Below, in pieces: positions 32,502-43,150 of a DNA stretch of 64,000 nt (positions within the stretch are counted from its first letter, which is position 1; each line of letters opens with the position of its first letter). The notes beneath the pieces were generated by a model. It saw only the letters and a list, made by a program, of their open reading frames with translations, made no database searches and was not told where the DNA came from. The position numbers and the translations under genes are program-made. The DNA lies in NCBI GenBank assembly GCA_031002005.1, contig CM061921.1, forward strand, positions 129,750,036-129,814,035, read 5' to 3'. The DNA comes from Vandiemenella viatica. Its lineage: Eukaryota; Arthropoda; Insecta; Orthoptera; Morabidae.

Positions 32502-33620
32502 ATACCCACATTATCCGCCGGCCCTGAGCATGTGACTGAAGCTATGATTTTCGAACGGAAATATTATCGGAGATTGTGGTTTGGTTGAAATGAAGCCTGG
32601 ACCATGATGACAGCTGATATGGATTTTTAAAACACAGGGGCGATGGATTTACCTTGTCTGCTGTGCAAAGAATGGCCAGTTCTTTCTGTATGAAAATATG
32701 ATTAACTTACACCTTAGGCATTACTATTGAAGCAAAAGCGTACGTGGAGCCATAATACAGGTAGGACAGAAGTAATACAATGCAAATCACTGGGTTACGT
32801 GTGGTATTAGCCGATATGTAGTAGCCATGATTACCGTGAATGTGCTCCATCTGCATGTGGTACACATGTTGATTTTCAAGGAGCTGTATTAGCAGAAGGT
32901 TTGGTTATATTGAAATGCAGCCTGGATGAGAAAGATAACTAATATTGCACAGTGTGTGGATTTTGAGAGAGTAAGGTGGCTGTCATACCAAAATCTGACT
33001 ATAATGACGGCAGGGGCAGCTCAAGATGTATACTGCTGGTAAGTTAGTAATGTATGTAACCGTGTTGTGTTTAGGTTGAATGGCAGCCTGCACCAGAATG
33101 ACTACTAATATTCCAAGATACTTAGTGAATTTTGAGTGAAGAAGGCAGCAGCCATGCCAAAATCTGACTATAATTACATCACGAGCAGCTCAAGATGTCT
33201 TTTAATGCTAAGTCAGTAACGTGCACAACAGTATGTTTCAGTGCGCATTACACCTTTGTTGCATATTTTACAGCTTTCGGAAACACTTTTAATTGAAAAG
33301 TAAATGCCAAGAAAGCAGTTAGCCATATTTTCAACCAAATTAACAGTTTTTTTCTACTAGCCATACTTTGTACAATAGCCGAATTATTTTTAATTCTATT
33401 TGCTTTCAATAACGCCGTATTATTTACATTAATATTTCAGTCACATACGAGTACTTCCAGCAGGCCAAGTTTCGATGGTGTAACAGTGAACGTATTAATG
33501 TGAATCTGACAGAAGCTACAATTTTGAAACGGAATTATTAGCCAAGTTTGTGGTTAGTTGAAATGCAGCCTGGATGAGAATGACAATTGAAACACTTTGT
33601 TACAGTATAATGCATAAGCG

Positions 33621-34507
33621 ATTTAGTTTTATACTTTGCACGGTGTAGCATATGGTTTTAGTATGCATAGTTAATTTTTAATTTCATTGGTTCCTTATAG
33701 CTGTCACCACTAACTTAATAGTACAACATTACTAAATCAGGATTATGACAGTTATTTAATAGAAAGAACAGTTTATTTTACTGGCTGTGGTTTGAACAGC
33801 AGCCAAAATTTGTACAAGCGTTCCTCGGACGATATTACTCAAGAATATTTGCATATTTGCACATTACAGCCAACAAATATATATTAATTGAGTAAAGCCA
33901 ACTGGAATATGGACAGATCTGTACAAGTTACTCAGACATCTTTCTTTGAGGGGGGAAAAAAAACAACTGAATTTCGAATCCATAATGAAATGTAAGGAAG
34001 AAATATTGACGTATTAACATTATTTATTGTATAATGTTTCGCAATGACGGAAGACATATTGTTCCAGAGACAAACTGTTTAACTGTCTACCAGAGCCAAC
34101 ATATATCTACCAGATAAGCAATCTGACATATTTCACATGGTAACTGACCTGTTATGATGCAAGTCAATGCTTATTACAATTGATTCATGTATTCTGTTTA
34201 TTTAAAAGCACTGCGGTCCAGAAAACTGAATAACCAAAGTAAAAAAATAAACTGAATCCTAAGTTTTGTCAGATTTTTGCGAAAGGAGTGCACATCTGAA
34301 ATACATAATTATCCATGGCTCCCAATTTTTACATATTTAAAGGTTTTTAACTGCCACTCCTTCCCATGTTACACATAAATCATTAGCTATTTCCACAGAT
34401 TTTCATTCGGATTATTAGCTCTAAAAAATTTGGAAACCGCATCCAATTTGCTGCGGCAGTTTTTGTGGGGTACCTGTTCATATAAAGAGACAGACATAGC
34501 TTGCTTA
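33621..34507. other. No gene recognised
   Basis: AT-rich sequence; possibly more decayed array at its start. No motifs on either strand. Confidence 0.4.
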
Positions 34508-35837
34508 GAAATTTATAATAGTATAGATTTTCTCAAGTATTTTTGAGATCCCAGATGGGATAATAATAGACCAATAGTTTTCTAGTTTGTCTGTTTCTCC
34601 CTTTTTATGTATCAGAACAAGTTTTGCTAGCTTTAGTGTATCTGAGAAAGTACCAGATTGTAATGAACTATTACATAAATGTGTTACTGGCCAAATTGTG
34701 TATCTGGCATATTTCTTTAGGTTTATATCCAGAATTCTATCAATTCCTGCACAGAATTTATACTTTAGTTCTTTTAAGGCAATGGCGCTTTCTTCCTCTC
34801 AGACATTATCAATAAAAAGTGATACACCATATGTTCTTATCTTATTATCCCCTCTTTTTTAATTATATTTAAATTTTTTAAATAGTATTACTACATTGTA
34901 ATGAAATATTATGGTCTAATTTTTTACCTGTTTTCTATCTTATTACATCCCACATAGCTTTGCTTTTGTTAGGGGAATTGTAAATAAATCTATTATTTTG
35001 AAATTTTTGGCTTGTTTTATAACTTCGTGTAATATATTTGAGTATTTTTTTTTACTAGCCCTCGAATTCAGGTGCAGTGTGATTCTGTTTATATACTTTG
35101 AGAAGTAGTCTCTCTCTCTCTTTTTTTTTAACATCAATTTTTTATTCCTGCTGTTATTCAGGTATTATGAGATGCACTGTTTTTCTATTATTTTTTAGAG
35201 GAAATGGTATATAAAAATAATATTTTAATAGCTTAGTAAACATATTTATTTTTTCATTGAAATCTTCTAATTGAAAAATATCTGCCCATGATTCCTTAGT
35301 TAATAAATAACTGTAGTTTGAAACGTTTTCTTCACTAAGTGATCTGACTTTTATTTTCTTTGTGGCATTGTGCATATTTTTTTCCTTTACATCCATATTT
35401 AATATCTGAGCCAAGTGATCACTAAAACCAGCGCTGTATACTACAACTGAGAAACTTTGTTCTTTGTCTGTGAAAATTTGGGCAAGGATTGACTTACTGA
35501 ATTTTGTGACACTTGTTGGATTATTTACTATATGGTGTAAACCATATGAACTGGGAAGTTATGTTAACAAGTCTCTATTTTTGTTCTTTGTTAGATGGTC
35601 CACATTGAAATCTCCACATATTACTAAATAAAAATTTTGTTTGCTAATATTTTTTAAGAGTGATTCTAATCTTTGTATGAATAAGTCAAAATTTCCATCA
35701 GGAGATCTGTACACACAAACTAATATGTTTTTAAATTTGGGTAGTTTAATTGCTGTACATTTAAAGTTCTTTTCTTAAATCAAGTGATTATTATGTAATA
35801 AACGTTCATATTCTACTATGTTTCTTGTTATGAGATC
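34508..35837 (-). pseudogene. LINE D endonuclease end and reverse transcriptase start
   Basis: Minus strand, from 35837: FKNILVCVYRSPDGNFDLF, ICGDFNVDHL (catalytic aspartate and asparagine, near 35610), NPTSVTKFS, then VYSAGFSDHLAQILN (35414 region) which is the final endonuclease box. The linker (RERDYFSKYINRITLHLN) follows at 35137-34943, then the reverse transcriptase start CAGIDRILDINLKKYA, SGTFSDTLKLAKLVLIHKKG and SGISKILEKI near 34540. Several stops. The remaining reverse transcriptase is absent. Confidence 0.8.
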
Positions 35838-35975
35838 TACAGGGAGCGCGCAAAGTATCTCCCTATTTTGAATTTAGAATAGCTATTGATGTTATGTGTT
35901 GATTGCAATGAAAGTTACCTTGTTTTGTAGACGGTAGTGTGGCATTATGTCTAATTTTTTTTTTCCCACAGAGAG

Positions 35976-36876
35976 ATGTCACAACGATTAAGTATTAAGG
36001 ACAGAGTGAAAATTGCAGCAAGGTATGAGGTGTGACAATCTGTAACGCAGGTTCAAAGGTGGTGGAGAGGTGAACATTGGAAACATGCCGTTTTGGATGC
36101 AGAGAAAAGTAAAAATTGCCATAGGAAGTTACTGATGACCAGTAGTATTGTGGACACAAAGAGATCAGGTTGGCCCTCGACCTTAGTGTCATAGGAGAAG
36201 GTGGTCACAGTGAGGGAGATGTTCCAGCGAAGCCCTGCAAAATCAGCAAGACAAGCTGCAAAAGAGAGTGGCATGACCTATTATTCTGTGTGTAAAATTC
36301 ACCGCCAACAGTTACATTACAGACCATGGAAGCCTCATTATGTCCAAAAGTTGTATCCTGATGAATTTGATAGGCATCTTCAATTTTGTGAAGTGATGCA
36401 TGTGAGGTATGACGACAATCCACAGCTGTTTCAAAAAATTCTGTGGAGTGACGAAGCTGTGTTTCATGTTGGGGGCTTTGTTAATCGTCATAACAGCCAT
36501 TATTGGGCAGAAAATTATCCCAAGAAGACTGTTGAAAAAATGCAGGGGAAGACGAATGTAACAGTGTGGTGCGGATTAACTTCTTCTCGCATTATTGGAC
36601 CATATCTGTTGAGAGACACTATGAACGCTGAACAATACCCAGAAATGCTACAATCTTTTGTTTGGCTACAATTTCTGAATGGGACAAGTTACAGAACCTG
36701 TCATCTATGCAATATGGAGCTCCCACTCATTACGCCTTGGCTGTCAGGCAGTGGTTTGATGAGCAATTCACTGGACGATGGATAGGCAACCGAGGCTCCC
36801 CAGAATTGCCTGCGCGTAGTCCAGACCTCACCCCATGTGATTACTTTTTATGGGGGTGGGCTAAGGAGGAAGTATA
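35976..36876 (+). pseudogene. Mariner-like transposase (IS630/Tc1/mariner superfamily)
   Basis: Starts MSQRLSIKDRVKIAARYEV at 35976, a helix-turn-helix segment of the DUF4817 type. A frame break is followed by the open frame 36201-36785 with the second DNA-binding region (ESGMTYYSVCKIHRQ) and catalytic region (KILWSDEAVFHVGGFVNRHN). The second acidic site, normally QDGAPPHYA, reads QYGAPTHYA, so a catalytic aspartate is lost. The third region RSPDLTPCDYFLWGWAKEEV lies at about 36815-36876. A poly-T plus cag sequence just before 35976 resembles a splice acceptor. Inactive. Confidence 0.88.
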
Positions 36877-37094
36877 TTTATTATTATTATTTATTTTCCA
36901 TATGCAACATAGCCCAGCACCCAGTATCTAATCTGGGCCCTTATTTCCATTCTTTTACATTTACATATATTTGTATCTTTATATATTTGTATATATATAA
37001 CGTATTAACATATAAACAATGAATGCAAGAAATTTTTGATTCAATTTTCAATATCTATTTCATCAACTGTTATTAAACAGAATGGGTACCACAC

Positions 37095-37212
37095 CACTAC
37101 TAAATCTACTATTACTGCTATTGTCCCTAATATTACTACTAACAATACTACTACTACTACTACTACTAATACCATTTCTACTACTACTAATACTACTATT
37201 ACCACCACCAAT
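37095..37212. repeat. (ACT)n-rich microsatellite in the R1-clade LINE 3' region
   Basis: Imperfect run of act/att/acc triplets; in LINE orientation it is a TAG-rich 3' untranslated tract. Confidence 0.85.
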
Positions 37213-37235
37213 TGTCACAGCCGCACTTCGGTCCA

Positions 37236-39596
37236 CTAATGTTCATTTTTCTTGGTGTTGAGTGCGCTCCAAAGGTAGAGTCCCCCGGAACCGGCAGCAA
37301 AGTCAGCCGCCCAGGCCATCAAGAGTTGACCTCCTGGAATACCAAGACGGCCCCAGCTGTCGCTCAGAAGACGGTCTCTCTGGAGCACACTGAAGTTCCT
37401 CCGACAATTGAAGTTGCTCATTGTTGCAGGATATCTTCCGTCAATCCGGTGTTGTGAAAGCCGGACTTCCAGCAACATTGTTCCCTCTGCTGTTGTTTCT
37501 GGAATTAGCTTCCGCTATTCCATGATTTGTAATTGTGTTCTCCTCTTCTGCTATCTGTAGCCTTTGATTTTGCTCGGCATTTTTCCTGTTTATAAATTTC
37601 TCCTTCCAAAAACTTTCGTCACGCAGTATGTCAAATATTCTCCTACCTTGCAGCCAAGCTTGTTGGTGTTCCCTCAAACTGGCTGTTATTTCACATTCCC
37701 ATACCACGTGCTCTGGCGTACTCTCTTCACCACATTCACACCTATCTGAGTCGACAATATTTTGACTTCAGAGCCAGCTATTGCATGGCCCGTGACCTGT
37801 AATGTAGTGTACCAATCTGGGAGTGGGTTGAAGGTACTTCAACTTTAACCTCTCCTCTACGGATGGCAACATATCATATCCTCTTCGAGCTACTTCACTG
37901 TTGTTCCATTCTTGTTGCCATTCCGCCAAAAGAAGCTTCCGAATGTGCATCTCCAATGTTGCTCCGCTGCTTACAATTTCTGCTACCTTATCATGTTTCC
38001 CTTTTCTGAGCCAGTATATGGCACCCCATTTCCTTACTTCAAGGTCCAGTGGCCATTCACCAATGGCAACAGTTAATGAATTTGTTGCCACAGTTCTGTA
38101 TGCTCCTGTCAATCTTAAAAGTATTCCTCGTTGGACACGTCAGACTCGCTGTTTTAGTTTTATTTTTCTTAGATGCTTTGCCCACACACTTGCTGAGCAG
38201 CCCACTAAAGAGGATAAAATTGCGTCATGGTACAGTCTTATTGTTTGGACTGGAACAGTGAATTTTCGTTGGCCAATATTAATGATTTTATTCATGACCA
38301 CCACTGCTCTTGCTATTGTCTTCTCTAATGGGCTTCGAAGTTTAAACATTCATCCAATTGAATGCCTAAGTACCTGCACACTGGGTTTCTACAAATTGAT
38401 TTACCGTCGATTCTTATAGTTGGTTTTTGAGTCAGCTTGCCCTTGAGCAACATAATTGTTGTTTTATGTGGTGCTAAACTCAGCTTGACTTTACTGCACC
38501 ATTGGCTAAGGCAGATGAGTACTAGATTACTATTGAACTCAATTTCTGCTCTTGTTGCTCCTTCCACGAGTAGTAAAAGGTCATCAGCAAAAGCTATTAG
38601 ACCAAGAAGTTCAGGTATTATTTGTAATAGTTCAATCACTGGATCCATACCTATATCCCAGAAATTGGGACCGCAAACTGAACCTTGCGGGTATCCGTCA
38701 GTAAGGGTCTTCGTGATGAACAAGTTCTGGCATCTCAAGGAAGCAGTTCTAAATCTGCAATAGTCCCTGAAAGTGTAGAATAATCTTCTTGGGCTACCAA
38801 TCTCCCTCAGCCGTTCAAACAGGGTGGGCCACCATAAATTGTTGGAAGCTCCTAAAATATCAATATATATGCCTACTACATAGTTTTTTGAACTGCTACA
38901 AATAATTTCCATCGACCGATTTATGGCATCCTCTGTCGACTTCCTGGTTCTAAATCCATATTCACTAGGATTCATTCCCTGAACCTCCCGGTGGCTTTGT
39001 AATTTTTTGCATAGAATCTTCTCTTGAACTTTGCCAACCAAGCCAAGCACATTCAATAAACAAATCGGCCGGTAAGATTTCGGTTGAAGAGGATCCTTGT
39101 CATCTCATTTCTTTAGAATTACCACCTCGCTTTTCTTCCATATTCCTGGAACTCTACCCTGATATAGGCGTTCGTTCAGGAGCCTGCATAGGACGGGGGT
39201 TAATTTTATGATTAACTCCTGCAGGACCTCGGCTGGAATTCCATCTGGACCGGGAGCCTTTCCTTTTTTCATTTTGTTTATCGCGGTTATTACTTCTTTG
39301 GGTGTAATATTACTTCCTTCCTTTGGATTCCAGCAGGGCTGCCACATGTTCTTTCGTAGTGTAGCTTGTTCTACTGTTTCTTCTTCTGGGTTGTCATCAG
39401 GAAGCAAAACTTTTAATAACTCCTCCGCTGAGTCTCTCCAATTCGTGGTTAATCGTCCATCTGTTCTTTTTACTGTGGATAGTATTGTGGGAGACCTGAT
39501 TTTACCTGCAGCTATTTTGTAAGGAATACCCCATGGATTGTTCATAAGGTTTTCACTCATGAAGACTTCCCAGCATTTTTGTTTTCTCTCTCTCAT
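37236..39596 (-). pseudogene. R1-clade reverse transcriptase and C-terminal domain
   Basis: Minus-strand frames: 39596-39105 (ITPKEVITAINKMKKGKAPG, PDGIPAEV, then IWKKSEVVILKK), 39056-38325 (YGFRTRKSTEDAI, YVVGIYIDILGASNNLWWP, YPQGSVCGPNFWDI, LIAFADDLLLLVEG with the catalytic FADD intact), 38112-37768 (LRLVHYITGHGP-like C-terminal region) and 37707-37236, where CECGEESTPEHVVWECE supplies the CCHC-type finger near 37740-37690. YIDI.GASNN replaces the usual DISGAFDNL, so the first catalytic aspartate block is altered. At least four frame breaks. Confidence 0.88.
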
Positions 39597-39626
39597 CGCG
39601 TCTTTGAAAATCTGCCTGTTCTGCCT

Positions 39627-40715
39627 TTAGTATTCAAGGAGGAAACTTCTATCTGCTGCCACCATGCTTCGTTGATACGTTCTCCTCGCTATTCTCATGT
39701 TTAGTCGTAGTTTCTGAAGTTTTTCTGTCCATATTTTGTCAATGGGATCTACTATCTTTTTTAGTGGTATCGCCCATTTCATGGCACTTTGTATTGCAGT
39801 TGTCAGCTCTCTTGCGGCTTTGTCTACATCGAAGTGGTTTTCTGGCAAATCCGGTGGAGTGAACACATTCCTTAATTTTCCCCATGCAGCTTTCTTGATG
39901 TTATATGCTGTTTTAATGTTTCTGTTGCCACTGCTTTCTTCTGCCCAGTTCATAGACAGTCAAATTGTGATCACTTGTTGTCATGTTGTCAAGCACTCTC
40001 CAACCCCAAAACAAATTTCCTGCATGAACGTTTGTAATTGTTACATCAATATTTGTTCGTACACCAACACTGTTGCAGAAAGTAGGAGGATTATGTATTT
40101 GGTTTCTAACCTCTAGACCCAATTCGCTTAACAGTTCTTCTAGAAGTGGTCCTCTCTTGTCAGTCTTCTTGCTGCACCAAAGAGCAGACTTTGCATTGAC
40201 GTCCGCTGCAATAACTAGTGGATAATTTCCCAGAGATGCATCTATCTGCCGTAATCAATCTAGGTATGGGAAGATCTCATCACTGTACAGGAAATACATG
40301 CTTACCATTATGAAGCTTCCTCATACTGCTCCTGTCTCAGCACATACTGTGTGTTAATCACATAACTGTGTAATTTTTGTACTGTTATCTGTTTATTTAA
40401 AACAATTATTGCTGCCATTAGGTTATAGCCCCCTGTGATTATTCGTGATGTTAAAGGCATGTGTGGGATTTTGCCTTGCCAGGAGTATGGTTCTTGTAGA
40501 CAAATTATATCTGATCTCAATTCCTCAGCCACCTTTCTGATTTCATGTAGAACCATGGCGTGAAGCGTATTGCAGCAAATCTCAAACTCTTGGTGAATTG
40601 AGAACAACAACCGTGAAGTCATAAGTGGTGTTCCTGTTGATTTCTTGCGGAAGGCCATAGCAAACGTACCTGTTTGTTTAAAACTGTGTATAGAAAATGC
40701 TAGGGCACACATTGA
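39627..40715 (-). pseudogene. R1-clade endonuclease and linker
   Basis: Minus strand from 40700: VAEELRSDIICLQEPYSWQG (catalytic glutamate) and MAAIIVLNKQITVQKL; then in other frames AADVNAKSALW near 40200 and TSDHNLTVYEL near 39975-39945, the final endonuclease box, followed by the linker AYNIKKAAWGKLRNVF and IARRTYQRSMVAADRSFLL to 39627. Order and motifs match R1/TRAS-type endonucleases. Broken into three frames. Confidence 0.82.
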
Positions 40716-40840
40716 ATTGTAACTTTTGTACTTATCATGCCACACAATAAACTAAATGTGTACAAAAAATGGTTTCAGACCTACATTCGTTTAGGAGAAA
40801 AAAATTATTTCCAGTAGGGAGTCACTTTCCGCCCACCCTG

Positions 40841-41041
40841 TACAATAATTACTAGCCAACACATAATTTGAAATAGGAACATATTGAATCTGATCATTCT
40901 CTGTAATATACAAAATTGATATTCTCTGATCTGACTATTAACTAGTATCTCTAATAAATCAGTTTTTGTTTGAAAGGGACAGAACATTCTGATGATCTTT
41001 AACTTATTTTCACAATGTGTTGGTGCACTTTTTTCTTTCAT
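40841..41041 (-). pseudogene. LINE D endonuclease start
   Basis: Minus strand reads QTKTDLLEILVNSQ and YQFCIL, the usual opening of a CR1/Jockey-type endonuclease (NKTDLLE.L......ILCI.EHWL) but without an intact catalytic glutamate. Cut at the TA where the mariner-like element inserted. Confidence 0.55.
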
Positions 41042-41179
41042 GTTACTGGTACTATTAAAATGTCTTTTTGTACAGACATCTTATCGTGCATTTGCCAAAC
41101 CTTCGTCAATGGTCTTGGTTCTTTTACAAGTTTCCTTTGTTCTAACTTTTTAATTTCTGATGCCAATGAAGTGGCATTG

Positions 41180-42114
41180 ATTCTATCTTTGTACCATATT
41201 TCAGGTTTACAATTATAGTGATTTCGGAACTTACGTAATCTTTACCTATCAAATTTAAGTGAAGGCCATGTCGTATATGCCAATACCTATTTAAATTACT
41301 GATGTCTACTAAGTGGACATTTTGAAAATGTTTACACAGTTCAACAATCTTGAAATTTACAGAATCTTTCTTCTAAATTTACACATGGTTTTTTGATTAA
41401 ATCATGTCTGGGAATATTTACAAGTGCTACATTAGTGTGAGTTAGGAATGGCAATATTCTTTTCAAACCTTTAATCACATTATCTCCTTCGTTTCTGTAG
41501 ACATCATTCACGTCATAATAATCACAATAAAATCATTAGGTGTCCATGATACACATTCTTCTTTTATTCCACTGCTGACTGCTATAAATATAGCTCCTGG
41601 TTTCACCATCGAAGATACTTTCATGTTCTTGTTGTGGTGCAGTAACGATGATGTTAATCACCGACCGTGGTTGTCCAAATATATTCTAAACTTTTCCCAG
41701 TTTAGCAGCATTTGATTTCTGCCTCATATTTCTTTTCACTTGTATCAGGTTTCTCTTCACAGGTGCTTTCTCACAATCATCCCGAACTTCTTGAAGAACA
41801 CTAAATGCATTTCTTACTGGGATTGTTGTTAGCGTGATTTTTGGCCTAAGCCTAAATGATGCTTTATCACTATTTTTCACAACACGTGACCACATTTCCT
41901 GGCTTTCTATGTCAGTATTCTTCAGTCTGTCATTTTCTTCTGAAAGCTGATCTATCTTCTCCTTTAATGACTTGATAATGTCCTCTTTCTTTGCTAATTC
42001 CAATCTGAGTTTATTACAGATACAAATATTTTTGCAGTTATTGGCTGTTGGACATGCAGTTGTACTGTTTTGTCTTGACTTTGCTAATGTAACAACAATA
42101 TTTGCAGTTTTCAC
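41180..42114 (-). pseudogene. LINE D ORF1: coiled coil plus SGNH-esterase-like domain
   Basis: A 142-codon minus-strand frame (42114-41686) begins with a cysteine-containing N-terminus and a heptad-like segment, ELAKKEDIIKSLKEKIDQLS, then EMWSRVVKN and RNAFSVLQE. Broken frames downstream read KVSSMVKPGAIF, FIVII, NDVYRNEGDNVIKGLKRIL, LTHTNVALVNIPRHDL, VHLVDISNLNR and RHGLHLNLIGKDYV (41300-41230), matching the esterase-type ORF1 of CR1-like LINEs; the GT before NDV is damaged. Block I (GDSHGR) was not found. Confidence 0.75.
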
Positions 42115-42130
42115 TCATAACTTGCACAAT

Positions 42131-43001
42131 GAACACAAATCTGATTCTGCATCTAATTTTGTACGTATTTTACATATAACTTCACGCAAAATTTTATGTT
42201 TTCAACTGACATCTTACTATACAGTTTGGCTCTGAAACATACCCCCCTCCGCATGTAGCCCAGTGTAGCTTGCTATCCCTTACCCATTGACTGAGCAACA
42301 TAGTTTATGGATGCTCCTTAATACCCTAATTAGATAATTTTGAACTGAATATTTTTATTTCCTACTCACTTTTGGCATCTGTCTGTTCAAAGTGCTGAAG
42401 GAATTGAAATTGACAAAATGTGTGCCATGAATTATTTTATTATAAGAAATACAACCAGAACTCTTGAGACTCAGTGACAGTATACAACAAATCATTGTCA
42501 GAGGGATTTCACTGTTCTGCCTCAGGAGATACGTAGTTTTCTCAAAAATTTGACAGATTCAAACCTAAAATCAAAAAGTTTGCTTCCAAACAAATTTTAG
42601 TCTGTGAAAGGAATTTAATCTTCTAATTTGGTAACTAAAAAAATTATATATATGGTATGCAAGGAGAGGATGTGAAACTCACTTGCAGTCATTGAAACAG
42701 TGTACTTAAAAAACTATTTATAGTCTCTGATAACTGCATTCAAATGTAATAACAAACATTGAGTGATACATGTTTATAGTTAATAGTGAAAATTATTTGT
42801 AACTTTTGAATACTAAATAACTAGCATGTAATCAGTAGTTGGTAATATTATTGGTTTTTAAGAATTATGTGTACTATTCCACATTTCCAAGACTGTTTCG
42901 CATGGAATCAAACAAAACACAATTAATACACTCACTAATCAGAAAATTCACAGTGAAAAGTACACAACTAGCAGGAAGTAAATGACCAGTATAGAACCTA
43001 C
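42131..43001. other. No gene; possible LINE C-terminal relic
   Basis: Plus strand 42470-42625 reads VLPQEIRSFLKNLTDSNLKS and LLPNKF, faintly like the C-terminal end of CR1/Jockey-type LINEs (LP.EI......F...LK..L). Weak. The final coding exon of BBS2 would be expected somewhere below 43002 on the minus strand, but I could not find it. Confidence 0.3.
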
Positions 43002-43150
43002 CTCTAAGTTTAGCAGCCTTCTGTATTATTAAACTGACTTGTTTCAATGATTCCACAAGCTCTTGGTGATTTGCACATCGTATATTGTAGCCTCTTATTA
43101 GATCAGAATTGACATAATTCAGTTCAGAGTACCACCTACGGACCTCTTTA
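43002..43150 (-). CDS. BBS2: BBS2 exon, penultimate by homology
   Basis: Minus-strand exon of 149 bp. Translation reads KEVRRWYSELNYVNSDLIRG then YNIRCANHQELVESLKQVSL and IIQKAAKLR, matching the C-terminal region of BBS2 (vertebrate form: LYDLNRDL...YKIRCNNHTELL.NLK..NQAIQRAGRLR). BBS2 is a BBSome subunit needed for traffic of membrane proteins to and from cilia. Acceptor tttatttcag precedes 43150; donor AG|GTAGGT follows 43002. The exon enters in phase 2, completing TT|T from the 58878-59044 exon, and leaves after the first base of a valine-like codon, as expected for LRVGKPK. The last exon (about 30 residues) was not found in the window. Confidence 0.92.

Larger units (their letters stand above)
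27628..32526 (-). mobile_element. hAT-B: 4.9-kb hAT transposon with nested elements
   Basis: Ends CAGGGCCGGC (27628) and inverted CAGGGCCGGCGGATAATG (ending 32526); 8-bp duplication cgcatgtg (27620-27627) and agcatgtg (32527-32534), one mismatch. Coding is on the minus strand: N-terminal exon at about 32120-31955, C-terminal dimerisation region at 28265-28008. A second partial copy (54823-55700) confirms the 5' end by alignment. A PIF/Harbinger element (29970-31152) and the tail of an Ac-like hAT protein (31440-31640, opposite strand) lie inside. Confidence 0.9.
27530..33620. repeat. Old ~165-bp satellite-like array, split by hAT-B
   Basis: 27530-27627 plus 32527-33620 form one repetitive region once hAT-B is removed. 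The anchor gttgaaatg(a/c)agcctgg and variants occurs near 32583, 32908, 33073 and 33553; spacings of about 325, 165 and 480 are near multiples of 160-165. A second anchor, caaaatctgactataatgac, recurs at 32988 and 33156 (about 168 apart). 27550-27627 continued by 32527-32600 aligns with 33435-33580. Strongly diverged, so edges and unit number are approximate. Confidence 0.6.
36877..40700 (-). mobile_element. R1-clade LINE inserted in the mariner-like element
   Basis: Minus-strand LINE with endonuclease (40715-39970), linker, reverse transcriptase (39596-38325) and the CCHC-bearing C-terminal region (38112-37236). Motifs such as YVVGIYIDI, NLWWPTLFERLREIG, QGSVCGPNFWDIGMDPV and LAPHKTTIMLLKG are characteristic of the R1 clade. 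The 3' side ends in trinucleotide repeats (37095-37212, and ttattattatt next to the junction). The 5' junction lies at about 40690-40760. R1 itself targets 28S rDNA, but this copy is not in rDNA. GC content is visibly higher than its surroundings. Confidence 0.88.
35840..40840 (+). mobile_element. Mariner-like DNA transposon, split by an R1-clade LINE
   Basis: Left end CAGGGAGCGCGCAAAGTATC (35840) and inverted right end CAGGGTGGGCGGAAAGTGAC (ending 40840), both continuing ctcccta. A TA dinucleotide flanks each side (35838-35839 and 40841-40842), the normal IS630/Tc1/mariner target. The plus-strand transposase (35976-36876) ends abruptly where the R1-clade LINE begins. Removing that LINE gives an element of about 1.2 kb. 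Confidence 0.82.
34508..42130 (-). mobile_element. LINE D: CR1-like LINE split by a mariner-like transposon
   Basis: Minus-strand LINE pieces lie on both sides of a mariner-like element (35840-40840): coiled-coil plus esterase-type ORF1 (42114-41180) and endonuclease start (41041-40841) on the right, endonuclease remainder and reverse transcriptase start (35837-34508) on the left. Order and orientation fit a single LINE broken at one TA dinucleotide. Most of the reverse transcriptase after LEKI is missing at 34508. Same general type as LINE A but not the same copy. Confidence 0.75.
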
